In this document: positions 1 through 7,653 of the stretch, piece by piece | How positions within the stretch are numbered: the stretch's first letter is position 1 | How the letters are laid out: every line of letters begins with the position of its first letter | Source: DAOTYX01 sp034434635 | GTDB taxonomy: Bacteria > Chloroflexota > Anaerolineae > B4-G1 > DUEL01 | Direction: 5' to 3' | NCBI GenBank assembly: GCA_034434635.1 | Contig: DAOTYX010000034.1 | Span: forward strand, 1 to 32,706 | DNA length: 32,706 nucleotides | Translations under genes and position numbers: made by a program | Notes under the pieces: generated by a model | Told to the model about the DNA's origin: nothing | What the model saw: only the letters and a program-made list of their open reading frames with translations | The model's database searches: none

Positions 1-219
1 CAGATTGACAGCGCCCTCGGACTGCTGCGCAGCCCAGAGTGCAGCGGCTGCAACATCCGCCTCGCGCGACAGTTCCGCGCTGTATGACTCAATGCCCATG
101 TTGCTCAGCGCTGCTACACCACGCGCTATTCCCAGCACACGCCACCCATTCTCGCTCAGCGTGTCAACCAGTGCGCGACCGATATCGCCGTCTGCACCCC
201 AGATCAGCGCTGTTTGCAT
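1..219 (-). CDS. Short-chain dehydrogenase/reductase, partial (N-terminal 73 residues)
   Basis: The reverse complement reads open from an ATG at 219 to the window edge, so only the N-terminus is present. It begins MQTALIWGADGDIGRALVDTL. The glycine motif GADGDIG at residues 8-14 is the dinucleotide-binding GxxxGxG of the SDR Rossmann fold, here with Asp in place of the usual first Ser/Gly. The strand-helix-strand pattern continues to a second strand, WRVLGIAR, where the basic residue may suggest NADP(H) preference. An AGGGAGA ribosome-binding site lies about 6 nt upstream of the ATG. The gene diverges from the downstream deacetylase. Substrate cannot be assigned because the catalytic Tyr-x3-Lys lies outside the window. 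The fold call is good; the exact enzyme is unknown. Confidence 0.7.
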   Translation of the reverse strand, partial: MQTALIWGADGDIGRALVDTLSENGWRVLGIARGVAALSNMGIESYSAELSREADVAAAALWAAQQSEGAVNL

Positions 220-430
220 ATGCGTCTCCCTGTCCGAATTGTTCGATATTATTCTGTTTCGTATACGTTGCGTTCAACAACCCGGATGGGAGGAAGCGGG
301 ACTAACCGCAACCACTCATCTCTCCCAGGAACCCTACCCTTGAGCGTTCTGCTCCCCCTCGCGTCGTTTGTCGCTCTCGTTGGTCTTTCCGCCTTCGCGG
401 AGACGCTCGGCGAAGGCACGCAGCCGCGCC

Positions 431-1153
431 ATGACCCGCCCATTCACACCGACCTACCCACCTCCCCCGGAATGGGCCGATGTCCCTATCCTGATGTACC
501 ACTACGTCGAGGTGCCGCCGCCGGACGCCGACCGCATCCGCCGCGACCTCACGGTCACCCCAGCGAACTTCGCCGCCCAGTTGCAGTACCTGAGCGACAA
601 CGGCTACCACCCCGTCACCCTCACCGACCTCTACCTCAACCTCACTCAGGGCCGCCCCCTCCCCCCACGCCCCATCATCCTCACCTTCGACGACGGCTAC
701 CGCAACGCCTACACCGTCGTTTTCCCGCTCCTCCAGCAGTACGGCTTCGTCGGCACCTTCTTCGTCCTGGCTACCCCCGCCCACCTGGAAAACCCTGACT
801 ACCTGACCTGGGCGATGATGAAAGAGATGGCCGACGCCGGCATGCAGATCCAGGGGCACGGCCGCGACCACGTCGACCTGCGCGGCCGCTCCTACGACTT
901 CCTGGTCTACCAGATCCTGGGCATCCGCGAGGCGGTGGAGTACCACACCGGCCAGCCGGTCCGCTTCTTCTGCTACCCGTCGGGCCAGTATGACCAGGCA
1001 ACCATCGCCGTGGTGCGCTCCGCTGGCTACTGGGGAGCCGTCACCACGCAGCACGGGCGCATCCACACCCGCGACGACCTCTTCACCCTGACCCGCATCC
1101 GCATCCGTGGCACTGACACGCTGGAAAGGTTCATCGAGAGGCTGGAGGAGTAA
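431..1153 (+). CDS. Polysaccharide deacetylase (NodB/CE4 family)
   Basis: A 240-residue protein of the carbohydrate esterase 4 family, which removes N-acetyl or O-acetyl groups from chitin-like or peptidoglycan-like polymers using a divalent metal. Motif 1 is the TFDDGY segment at about residues 84-89, with catalytic-base and metal Asp residues. Motif 2 is the HGRDHVDL segment, giving the two metal His residues. Motif 3 is the FCYPSGQYD segment. The family's usual opening 'VPILMYHYV' falls at residues 18-26, so the ATG at 431 fits a cytosolic or truncated start. No good Shine-Dalgarno precedes it, and an in-frame TTG at 368 is an alternative. There is no signal peptide in this frame, which is unusual for an enzyme expected outside the cell. 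A signal-peptide-like stretch is encoded just upstream in another frame (see findings). The gene stands alone and its stop codon is part of a palindrome. Confidence 0.88.
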   Translation: MTRPFTPTYPPPPEWADVPILMYHYVEVPPPDADRIRRDLTVTPANFAAQLQYLSDNGYHPVTLTDLYLNLTQGRPLPPRPIILTFDDGYRNAYTVVFPLLQQYGFVGTFFVLATPAHLENPDYLTWAMMKEMADAGMQIQGHGRDHVDLRGRSYDFLVYQILGIREAVEYHTGQPVRFFCYPSGQYDQATIAVVRSAGYWGAVTTQHGRIHTRDDLFTLTRIRIRGTDTLERFIERLEE

Positions 1154-1177
1154 GGGCGACCCGCCGGGTCGCCCTTA
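1151..1177. repeat. Perfect palindrome over the deacetylase stop codon (REP-like)
   Basis: The left arm TAAGGGCGACCC (1151-1162) and right arm GGGTCGCCCTTA (1166-1177) form a perfect 12-bp stem with a 3-nt loop. The first three bases are the deacetylase stop codon. There is no T-tract, so it is not a classical intrinsic terminator, but it may still end or protect the transcript. A decayed second copy (GGCGA...TCGCC) follows at about 1196-1214. The same core GGGCGACC/GGTCGCCC recurs twice at 17339-17405, marking a dispersed repeat family. Confidence 0.8.
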
Positions 1178-1265
1178 CCGTTGCGGGATCGTCGGGTGGC
1201 GATCCGGTGGGTCGCCCTCGCCACAGGGATAGGTGCGGTCAGAAACCACGCCCAACGGCAGGGAC

Positions 1266-1281
1266 AGGTACCAAAGTACCT
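1266..1281. promoter_or_regulatory. Short inverted repeat upstream of HMG-CoA reductase
   Basis: AGGTAC (1266-1271) and GTACCT (1276-1281) form a perfect 6-bp inverted repeat with a 4-nt spacer CAAA. It lies in the 236-bp spacer ahead of the mevalonate operon. It could be an operator or a small RNA hairpin. I found no convincing -35/-10 pair beside it, so its role is a guess. Confidence 0.3.
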
Positions 1282-1389
1282 TCGGCTGCGGTCAAATCTG
1301 ATAGTTTTTGAGAGTCCATCGCCCATATCATGCAGCGTGCCGCCGGATGGCCCACGGCGTTCCGGCGGCGCGTCTATGTCTGATGAGAA

Positions 1390-2760
1390 ATGGGATCGTC
1401 AAGAGTCTCCGGCTTCTACAACTGGACGCTTCAGGAACGACAGGCCTGGACGGCCGAACAGGCCGGCCTGACTGAGCAAGAGGCCGCCGCGCTGTGGGGT
1501 TCCGCCAGCCTGGGGCTGGAGCAGGCCGGACGGATGATCGAGAACGTCGTCGGCCTCTACACCCTGCCATTGGGCATCGCCGTCAACTTCCAGGTCAACG
1601 GCAGGGACGTGCTCGTGCCGATGGTCATCGAGGAGCCCTCGGTCGTCGCCGGGGCTTCCTTCGCCGCGCGACTGGCCCGCGAAGGCGGCGGCTTCCGCGC
1701 CACCGCCGACCCGCCGGAGATGATCGGGCAGATTCAGGTGCTGGACCTGGCCGACCCGGAGGCCGGGCGGGCAGCGGTGCTGGCCGCGCGGGAACGCATC
1801 CTCAGCCACGCCGATGAGGTGGACCCGGTCATCCGGCAACTCGGCGGCGGCGCACGCCAGGTGACGGCGCACGTGCTGGCCGACACGCCCGCCGGGCCGA
1901 TGCTCGTGGTACACATCATCTACGACTGCCGCGACGCGATGGGGGCCAACGCGGTCAACACCGCCTGCGAGGCGCTGGCCCCGCTCATCGAGGAGATCAC
2001 CGGCGGACGAGTGGGACTACGCATCCTTTCCAACCTGGCCGATCATCGGCTGGCCCGCGCGGAGTGCACCATCCCTGCCGCAGCGCTGGACCACGCCGGC
2101 TTCTCCGGCGCGCAGGTGGCGCGGGGCATCTTCGAGGCGTGGGCCTTCGCCGCCGCCGACCCCTATCGGGCGGCGACGCACAACAAGGGCATCCTGAACG
2201 GGATTGACGCCGTCGCACTGGCCTGCGGTCAGGACTGGCGGGCCATCGAAGCCGGGGCGCACGCCTACGCCGCCCGCTCCGGCCGCTACACCAGCCTGTC
2301 CACCTGGAGCCTGGAGGCCGATGGCAACCTGAAGGGACGACTGGAGTTGCCGCTGGCCGTGGGGATCGTGGGCGGCGCGACGCGCGCCCACCCCACCGCG
2401 CGGGCGGCGCTCAAATTGCTCGGCGTGCAGACGGCGCGCGAGCTGGCGGAGGTCATGGCGGCGGTGGGACTGGCGCAGAACCTGGCCGCGCTGCGCGCAC
2501 TGGCCGCCGAGGGCATCCAGCGGGGACATATGGCCCTTCACGCCCGACAGGTGGCCATCGCCGCTGGCGCGCAGGGAGAGGAGATCGAGCGCGTGGCCCG
2601 GCAGATGGTCGCCGAGGGGGCTGTCCGCCCGGACCGGGCAGCGGCCATCCTGGCAGGATCTGACCGCCGACCACTGACGGCGGACCACGGCGAGCCGAAC
2701 GCGGCTGGTGGGCCGCGTGAACCGTCAAGCGAAACGAGAGGAAGCAAGATTGGAGCCTGA
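1390..2760 (+). CDS. Hydroxymethylglutaryl-CoA reductase, class II
   Basis: A 456-residue protein that interconverts HMG-CoA and mevalonate, the committing step of the mevalonate pathway. It starts MGSSRVSGFY, the typical class II N-terminus, which supports the ATG at 1390 despite a weak Shine-Dalgarno. Seen motifs are ENVVGLYTLPLGIAVNF (51-67), the catalytic-Glu segment EEPSVVAGAS (81-90), DAMGANAVN (182-190) in the nucleotide-binding small domain, catalytic Lys266 in NKGILNGIDAVALA, Asp282, and GHMALHARQ (379-387) with the catalytic His. Length matches class II enzymes. The last ~30 residues are a polar, low-complexity tail beyond the conserved part. It is the first gene of a four-gene operon with HMG-CoA synthase, thiolase and DUF35 genes, which implies biosynthetic use even though many class II enzymes are degradative. 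Cofactor preference (NADH or NADPH) cannot be told from the sequence. Confidence 0.95.
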   Translation: MGSSRVSGFYNWTLQERQAWTAEQAGLTEQEAAALWGSASLGLEQAGRMIENVVGLYTLPLGIAVNFQVNGRDVLVPMVIEEPSVVAGASFAARLAREGGGFRATADPPEMIGQIQVLDLADPEAGRAAVLAARERILSHADEVDPVIRQLGGGARQVTAHVLADTPAGPMLVVHIIYDCRDAMGANAVNTACEALAPLIEEITGGRVGLRILSNLADHRLARAECTIPAAALDHAGFSGAQVARGIFEAWAFAAADPYRAATHNKGILNGIDAVALACGQDWRAIEAGAHAYAARSGRYTSLSTWSLEADGNLKGRLELPLAVGIVGGATRAHPTARAALKLLGVQTARELAEVMAAVGLAQNLAALRALAAEGIQRGHMALHARQVAIAAGAQGEEIERVARQMVAEGAVRPDRAAAILAGSDRRPLTADHGEPNAAGGPREPSSETRGSKIGA

Positions 2761-2761
2761 T

Positions 2762-3817
2762 GTGACCCTCCTCAGGACAGATCGCCCCGTGGGCATCGTG
2801 GGCTACGGCGGCTACGTGCCCCGCTACCGCCTGCCGGCGAAAGAGGTGGCCCGCGTCTGGACAGGTGATGAGGGCGAGACGCCGATCGTCGAGAAGGCGG
2901 TGCCGGGGTTGGATGAGGACGCTGCCACCATCGCCATCGAGGCGGCGCGCAACGCCCTGGCCCGCGCCAGCGTGGACCCCGCGCTCATCCGTGCGGTGTG
3001 GGTAGGGAGCGAGTCCCATCCCTACGCCGTCAAGCCCACATCTACCATCGTCGCGGAGGCGATCGGCACGTCCCCCTACATCCAGGCCGGCGACTGGGAG
3101 TTCGCCTGCAAGGCCGGCACCGAGGCCCTTCAGGCGGCCGTGGGCTATGTCGGTTCGGGGATGGCGCGCTACGCGCTGGCCATCGGCGCCGACACCGCTC
3201 AGGGTCGCCCCGGCGACGCGCTGGAGTACACCGCTGGCGCGGGCGGCGCGGCCTACCTGGTGGGGCCGGCGGAGGAGGCCCTGGCCGTGCTCGAAGCCTC
3301 GCTTTCTTTCGTGACCGACACGCCCGACTTCTGGCGGCGGGCCTACCAGCACTACCCCTCCCACGGCGGCCGTTTCACCGGCGAGCCGGCCTACTTTCAC
3401 CACATCACCGAGGCAGCCCGCGGGCTGATGGCCGGCCTGGGAGCCAGCGCGAGCGACTTCACCTACGTCGTTTTCCACCAGCCTAACGCCAAGTTCCCGC
3501 AGACGGTGGGCCGTCAGTTGGGATTCAAGCGGGAGCAACTGGTGCCAGGGCTATTGGTGGAGCGGATCGGCAACACCTACGCCGCCTCGGCTATGCTCGG
3601 CCTGGCAGCGACGCTCGACCAGGCCCGCCCGGGCGACCGCATCCTGCTGGTCAGTTTCGGCTCTGGCGCGGGGTCGGACGCGATGGCCTGGCGCGTCACC
3701 CCGGCCATCGAGGAGCGACGCAGTCGCGCCGCGGCTATCGAGGACTACATCGCCCGGCGCGTGGTCGTTGATTACGCCACCTATGCCCGTTATCGGAACA
3801 AATTGCTGATGTCCTAG
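2762..3817 (+). CDS. Hydroxymethylglutaryl-CoA synthase, archaeal type
   Basis: A 351-residue thiolase-fold enzyme that condenses acetyl-CoA with acetoacetyl-CoA to HMG-CoA. It opens with VGIVGYGGYVPRYRLP, the hallmark of the archaeal-type subfamily. With the GTG at 2762 as residue 1, the acid/base Glu is in GSESHPYAVKP (Glu84), the nucleophile Cys116 in WEFACKAGTEA, His239 in FHQPNAKFP and Asn271 in GNTYAAS. The GTG at 2762 has GGAG 6 nt upstream and begins 1 nt after the reductase stop. A TTG at 2750 with its own GAGAGG site is an alternative. The frame is open further upstream to a GTG at 2708, but that would overlap the reductase by 53 nt. In archaea this enzyme forms a complex with the thiolase and a DUF35 protein, whose genes follow here in order. 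Confidence 0.94.
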   Translation: MTLLRTDRPVGIVGYGGYVPRYRLPAKEVARVWTGDEGETPIVEKAVPGLDEDAATIAIEAARNALARASVDPALIRAVWVGSESHPYAVKPTSTIVAEAIGTSPYIQAGDWEFACKAGTEALQAAVGYVGSGMARYALAIGADTAQGRPGDALEYTAGAGGAAYLVGPAEEALAVLEASLSFVTDTPDFWRRAYQHYPSHGGRFTGEPAYFHHITEAARGLMAGLGASASDFTYVVFHQPNAKFPQTVGRQLGFKREQLVPGLLVERIGNTYAASAMLGLAATLDQARPGDRILLVSFGSGAGSDAMAWRVTPAIEERRSRAAAIEDYIARRVVVDYATYARYRNKLLMS

Positions 3818-3846
3818 CGCGCCGACCCGTCGGCACCTTCCAAAGC

Positions 3847-3861
3847 GGTGACTTCGTCACC
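3847..3861. repeat. Short hairpin between HMG-CoA synthase and thiolase genes
   Basis: GGTGAC and GTCACC flank a TTC loop in the 72-nt spacer, a perfect 6-bp stem. It could tune relative expression of the two genes or stabilise the 3' portion of the transcript. There is no T-tract, so termination is not expected. Confidence 0.4.
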
Positions 3862-3889
3862 GCAATCCAAAGGACGCAGGATCGAGAAC

Positions 3890-5047
3890 ATGCGAGACGT
3901 CGCCATCATCGGTATCGGTCAGACCAAAGTAGGGGAGCACTGGGAGAAGGGGCTGCGCCATCTGGCGCTGGAAGCGATCCAGGCCGCCCTGCGCGACGCG
4001 GGCACGGAACGGGTGGACGCGCTCTACGTGGGCAACATGCTCTCCGGAGAACTGACCGGTCAGGAGCACCTGGGAGCGTTGGTGGCCGACTTCGCCGGGA
4101 TGCGCGGCGTGGAGGCGGTAAAGGTCGAAGCGGCATGCGGCTCTGGAGCGGCAGCGCTCCGGCTGGGATACGTAGCCGTCGCCGGCGGCCTGGCCAACGT
4201 GGTGCTGGTCGTCGGCGTGGAGAAGATGACCGATGCGCTCGGGCCGGAGGCCACCACAGCACTGGCGATGGCCGCCGACGCCGACTATGAAGCCGGTCAG
4301 GGGCTCTCCTTCGTCGCCATCAACGCACTATTGATGCGGCGGTACATGTACGAGTACGGCTACAAGAAAGAGGACTTCGCGCCATTCACCATCAACGCCC
4401 ACGCCAACGCGATGAACAACCCCTACGCGATGTTCCACACCCGCGTCACCGCTGACTCTTACGCCCAGGCCAAGATGATCGCCGACCCGGTCAACCTGCT
4501 GGACAGTTCGCCCGTGGCTGACGGGGCAGCAGCGGTGGTGTTGGCGCCGGCGACGTGGGCGCGGCGCTTCCGCGGCACACCGGTGCGGATCGCCGCCTCA
4601 GCGGTGGGCACAGACGCCGTCGCCCTGCACGACCGGCGCAACCCACTGGTGATGGAAGGCGCCACGCTCTCTACCCAGAGAGCCTATCAGCAGGCGCAGG
4701 CGGGGCCGGAGGCGATTCAGGTTTTCGAGTTGCACGACGCATTCAGCATCATGGCAGCGCTGAGCCTGGAGGCGGCCGGCTTCGCCGCGCCAGGCCAGGG
4801 CGTGCGCCTGGCGCTGGATGGGGAGATCACCCTGCAGGGACGCATCCCGATCGCCACGATGGGCGGGCTGAAGGCGCGCGGCCATCCGGTGGGTGCGACG
4901 GGCGTCTACCAGGTGGTCGAACTCGTGCAGCAGTTGCGCGGCGAGGCTGGCGCAAACCAGGTGCCGAACGCCCGGCTGGGGATGGCGCAGAACATCGGCG
5001 GCAGCGGAGCGACCGTCATCACGCACATCCTGGAGCGGATGGACTAA
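3890..5047 (+). CDS. Acetyl-CoA C-acetyltransferase (archaeal/SCPx-type thiolase)
   Basis: A 385-residue thiolase that joins two acetyl-CoA into acetoacetyl-CoA, which feeds HMG-CoA synthase. It starts MRDVAIIGIGQTKVG at an ATG at 3890, preceded by AGGA at 8 nt; the frame extends upstream but without conserved sequence. The acyl-accepting Cys83 lies in EAACGSGAAALR, ELHDAF carries the HDAF motif, and KARGHPVGATG carries the catalytic His. The C-terminal NIGGSGATV replaces the CxGxG of classical thiolases with a GGSG form, as in SCPx-like and archaeal enzymes. The gene is 72 nt downstream of HMG-CoA synthase. The 72-nt spacer holds only a short inverted repeat (GGTGACTTCGTCACC). A stand-alone beta-oxidation role is possible but the operon argues for mevalonate synthesis. 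Confidence 0.93.
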   Translation: MRDVAIIGIGQTKVGEHWEKGLRHLALEAIQAALRDAGTERVDALYVGNMLSGELTGQEHLGALVADFAGMRGVEAVKVEAACGSGAAALRLGYVAVAGGLANVVLVVGVEKMTDALGPEATTALAMAADADYEAGQGLSFVAINALLMRRYMYEYGYKKEDFAPFTINAHANAMNNPYAMFHTRVTADSYAQAKMIADPVNLLDSSPVADGAAAVVLAPATWARRFRGTPVRIAASAVGTDAVALHDRRNPLVMEGATLSTQRAYQQAQAGPEAIQVFELHDAFSIMAALSLEAAGFAAPGQGVRLALDGEITLQGRIPIATMGGLKARGHPVGATGVYQVVELVQQLRGEAGANQVPNARLGMAQNIGGSGATVITHILERMD

Positions 5048-5074
5048 TCTTCAGATTAAGGAGATGAGGGACTT

Positions 5075-5479
5075 ATGGCAAGCGTACCCAGCAGAAACTG
5101 GAGGCTACAAGCACAGCGATACCGGCTGGTGGGGGAGCGGTGCGAGAGATGCGGGACGTTCATCTTCCCGCCTCGCGACGTCTGCCCGGAGTGTGAAGCG
5201 CCAGCCAAGACCCCCTTCGCCTTCAGCGGACGGGGCGAGGTCTACTCCTACAGCACCCTCTACAACCCTCCGGCCGGATTCGAGCGTACCGCGCCCTACA
5301 CCGTGGCGCTGGTGCGTCTGGAAGAGGGGCCGCTGGTCACCGCGCAGTTGACCGACGTAGAACCGGAGAAGGTGGCCATCGGTATGCCGGTGGAGATGGT
5401 CACCCGGCGCATCCGCGAGGACGGGGAGGACGGGGCGATCGTCTACGGCTACAAGTTCCGGCCTGCCAGGACGGGCTGA
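5075..5479 (+). CDS. DUF35 zinc-ribbon/OB-fold protein, thiolase-HMG-CoA synthase partner
   Basis: A 134-residue protein with an N-terminal rubredoxin-like zinc ribbon (C23-x2-C26 and C37-x2-C40, spaced by FIFPPRDV) followed by an OB-fold (about residues 50-125) containing GRGEVYSYSTLYNPPAGF and PYTVALVRLEEGPLVTAQL. DUF35 proteins bind CoA-linked substrates. In the archaeal acetoacetyl-CoA thiolase/HMG-CoA synthase complex, a DUF35 subunit bridges the two enzymes so that acetoacetyl-CoA passes between them. Placement right after the thiolase, in the same operon as HMG-CoA synthase, supports that role here. The ATG is preceded by AAGGAG, about 11 nt upstream, with GAGGG closer. A 14-bp palindrome (TAATCT/AGATTA) covering the thiolase stop lies in the short spacer. 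Function is inferred from context and fold. Confidence 0.92.
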   Translation: MASVPSRNWRLQAQRYRLVGERCERCGTFIFPPRDVCPECEAPAKTPFAFSGRGEVYSYSTLYNPPAGFERTAPYTVALVRLEEGPLVTAQLTDVEPEKVAIGMPVEMVTRRIREDGEDGAIVYGYKFRPARTG

Positions 5480-5517
5480 GCGCGGCGTTGGGCGCGGCCC
5501 ATCGCCCCCCCGCCCTC

Positions 5518-6303
5518 CTACCTGCCGATGACCATGCGATCGGGGTCGATCTCCTGGAGGATGCGACGCTCTTCCGCCGTGGGCGGCGCTGTGGTGGGTA
5601 TCGCGGGCGGGATCAGGATCTCGAACTCGCTGTTTTCCTGCACTTCCGCGACGGTGACCCCCGGGTGCAGGCTGAGCAGCGTCAACCGCTTCGTCTCCTC
5701 GTCGAAGCCGTACACACCCAACTGGGTGATGACGCGGTACGGCCCGCAGCCGGCCGGCAACCCGGCCTGCTCCCGCTGACCGGCTCCCCCCAACCAGCCG
5801 GGGGTGGTCACGAAATCCAGCCTCTTCACGAAGGTGCGTCGGCTCTGGTTGCGCATCACGTAGAGCGTGCGCCAACAGAAGGAGCCCAGGTCGTTGGCTC
5901 CGCCAGAGCCTGGCAGGCGCACTTTGGGCTGTTCCCAGTCGCCGATGACGGTGGTGTTGAGGTTGCCGTAAGCATCCATCGCCGCCGCGCCGAGGAAGGC
6001 GTAGTCAATGTAGCCCGCCTGGGCGGCGGACATCACGTCGTGCATCGAGGAGGCGGCGACGGCGCGGTAGAAGGTGGGCGAGTCCCCCACCGAGACGGGG
6101 AGCACCGGCACCTGCGGCCCCACCCCGCCGGCCTCGAAGATGATGAGGATGTTGGGGGCATGGGTGCGCTGGGCCAGCATGGCAGCGACCATCGGCAACC
6201 CGGTGCCGACGAAGACCGCGCGGTTATCCTCCAGCAGCCGCGACGCCACGCAGATCAGCAGTTCCGCCAGGGTGTAATCGGTCGCCCGCATTTCGGTCGT
6301 CAT
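5518..6303 (-). CDS. CoA-transferase beta subunit (glutaconate CoA-transferase-like)
   Basis: A 261-residue class I CoA-transferase beta subunit. The sequence FEAGGVGPQVPVLPVSVGD (residues 56-74) resembles the glutaconate CoA-transferase B active-site segment, with Glu57 as the likely catalytic glutamate that carries CoA as a thioester. FLGAAAMDAYGNLNTTVIGD and LPGSGGANDLGS are further family landmarks. The ATG at 6303 overlaps the stop of the alpha subunit gene (ATGA), so the two are translationally coupled. The same frame stays open far upstream, but that part is antisense to nothing real and overlaps the alpha subunit in another frame, so it is excluded. The true acid substrate is unknown. 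It converges on the mevalonate operon with a 38-bp gap. Confidence 0.9.
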   Translation of the reverse strand: MTTEMRATDYTLAELLICVASRLLEDNRAVFVGTGLPMVAAMLAQRTHAPNILIIFEAGGVGPQVPVLPVSVGDSPTFYRAVAASSMHDVMSAAQAGYIDYAFLGAAAMDAYGNLNTTVIGDWEQPKVRLPGSGGANDLGSFCWRTLYVMRNQSRRTFVKRLDFVTTPGWLGGAGQREQAGLPAGCGPYRVITQLGVYGFDEETKRLTLLSLHPGVTVAEVQENSEFEILIPPAIPTTAPPTAEERRILQEIDPDRMVIGR

Positions 6304-7334
6304 TTCCGCCTCCGGGACCGTCTCGACGCGCCCGCAGGCGCCCGCAACCGCTCCACCTGCTGCAGCCGCTCCAACGTCCGCCGTCCCCCGATCCGCTCCA
6401 GGTAGGCCGCGAAGTCGGGAACGCCGTAGACGTACTTCGCGAAGTACTCCTGCGTGCCAGCCTCGCTCCTGGACAGGGAGAGCCACTCCTGAATATGCTC
6501 CTCGTCGAAACTGTACCGGTAGGGCATGAGCGTGGGGTGAGCGCCGAAGGGCACCTCGCAGACCGCGTCCACCACGTAGAAGGGGATCACCGTCTGGCGT
6601 GGGTCCTGGCGGATCACCTCTTCGTCCACGATCTCCTCCGTGGTGACGATGACCCGGCGGGCGGCGCGAGCCAGTTCGAAATCCTCGACCAGGATGCCAT
6701 CCATCTGCGCGTTGCCGAAGCGGTCGCAGCGGGGGACGTGGAAAAGGGCGACGTCGGGGTAGGCCGCCGGCACCAGGGTTACCGGCTTGCCACTCCAGGG
6801 GTCGCGAATCTGCTTGGCGGAACTCTTCTCGAAGGTGTCGGTGCCCACCAGGTTGCGCACCGGGATGAAGGGGATGCCCATCATGCCGGCCAGGAAGCGC
6901 CACTGGTAGCCGCCGTTGGAGATCTCGGCCACCACTTTGACCTGACCGCTCTCCACGGCGCGCCGGCCTGCCGGTGACAGGCCGCGCAGTTCGTGGCCGA
7001 AGGCGTAGGCGCACTCGACCTTGCTGACGCAGCCCGCGCCGATGAGGATGTCAATGTCGTGCACGGCCGTCTTGCCGGCGATGGCCAGGCCACGGCGGCG
7101 CTGGCGGACGATCTCGTAGATCAGGGCCATGGGCACGCGGATGTGCCCGAAGCCGCCGACGGCCAGATAGTCGCCATCGTGGACGAACCGCTCCACCGCC
7201 TCGCGGACGCTCATCCGCTTGTCCAGCAGGCCGCGCGGCTTGTTGTCGCGCACCCAGGCGCGGTTCTCGTCGGGGTCCCGCCAGCCCAGCAGTTCTCCCT
7301 GGCCTTCGGCAAGGAGTTCCACGTATCTCGCCAT
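6300..7334 (-). CDS. CoA-transferase alpha subunit (glutaconate CoA-transferase-like)
   Basis: A 344-residue alpha subunit that pairs with the beta subunit encoded immediately downstream. Recognisable parts are DKRMSVREAVERFVHDGDYLAVGGFGHIRVPMALIYEIVR near the N-terminus (the conserved oxyanion-hole Gly region), ISNGGYQWRFLAGMMGIPFIPVRNLVGTD in the middle, and a long C-terminal FGAHPTLMPYRYSFDEEHIQEWL extension typical of the GctA-like group. The very C-terminus is basic (RRSRRRK). GGAGG stands 9 nt before the ATG at 7334. The reaction moves CoA between carboxylic acids. Related pairs act on glutaconate, 3-methylglutaconate-like or ring-cleavage acids, so the substrate cannot be chosen from sequence. 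Confidence 0.9.
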   Translation of the reverse strand: MARYVELLAEGQGELLGWRDPDENRAWVRDNKPRGLLDKRMSVREAVERFVHDGDYLAVGGFGHIRVPMALIYEIVRQRRRGLAIAGKTAVHDIDILIGAGCVSKVECAYAFGHELRGLSPAGRRAVESGQVKVVAEISNGGYQWRFLAGMMGIPFIPVRNLVGTDTFEKSSAKQIRDPWSGKPVTLVPAAYPDVALFHVPRCDRFGNAQMDGILVEDFELARAARRVIVTTEEIVDEEVIRQDPRQTVIPFYVVDAVCEVPFGAHPTLMPYRYSFDEEHIQEWLSLSRSEAGTQEYFAKYVYGVPDFAAYLERIGGRRTLERLQQVERLRAPAGASRRSRRRK

Positions 7335-7426
7335 GCTGAACGTCCTCCGTGGTGTCCAGGTCTCTCGCGCGAACGGTCTTCCCTCACCGTGTTGATCGAA
7401 GACTGCGCCCGAAACGGCCGAAGAGA

Positions 7427-7494
7427 GTCAGCGGATTTAGCAGATGAAGCAGATTTGTCTACAGAGATCCACTGAACCTGCTCAATCTGCTGAC
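7427..7494. repeat. Imperfect inverted repeat; right arm belongs to a dispersed repeat
   Basis: The left arm (7427-7443) and right arm (7478-7494) match at 15 of 17 positions when one is reverse-complemented. The right arm extended to 7472-7494 is, on the minus strand, 21 of 23 bases identical to 13773-13795 upstream of the DUF218 gene. This marks a dispersed, AGCAG-rich repeat rather than a site private to this gene. Confidence 0.6.
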
Positions 7495-7653
7495 CGATTC
7501 CTCGCTTTCAGCACTCTGAACCAGGAACAACACTCAAGAGGGAGACTACCCTCGCGCGATTATATGCCAAAGGGCGTCGGCCGCAAAGCGGGAGGTCTCC
7601 CGGGTGCTCGAAGCAGAGGCGATTTGGGCTACGTCGATGCTGCTTTTCCCGCC

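Noticed and set aside
335..433. Small minus-strand frame reading MARLRAFAERLREGG...
   Set aside because: Only about 32 residues, no ribosome-binding site seen, and it overlaps the deacetylase start. Its helical look is expected by chance at this GC content.
2708..2761. GTG at 2708 as start of HMG-CoA synthase
   Set aside because: It would overlap the reductase gene by 53 nt and add unconserved residues. Starts at 2750 or 2762 have good ribosome-binding sites.
6304..7014. Upstream extension of the CoA-transferase beta frame
   Set aside because: This stretch overlaps the alpha subunit in another frame, is Arg/Pro/Gly-rich and shows no homology. The beta subunit starts at 6303 with a coupled ATGA.
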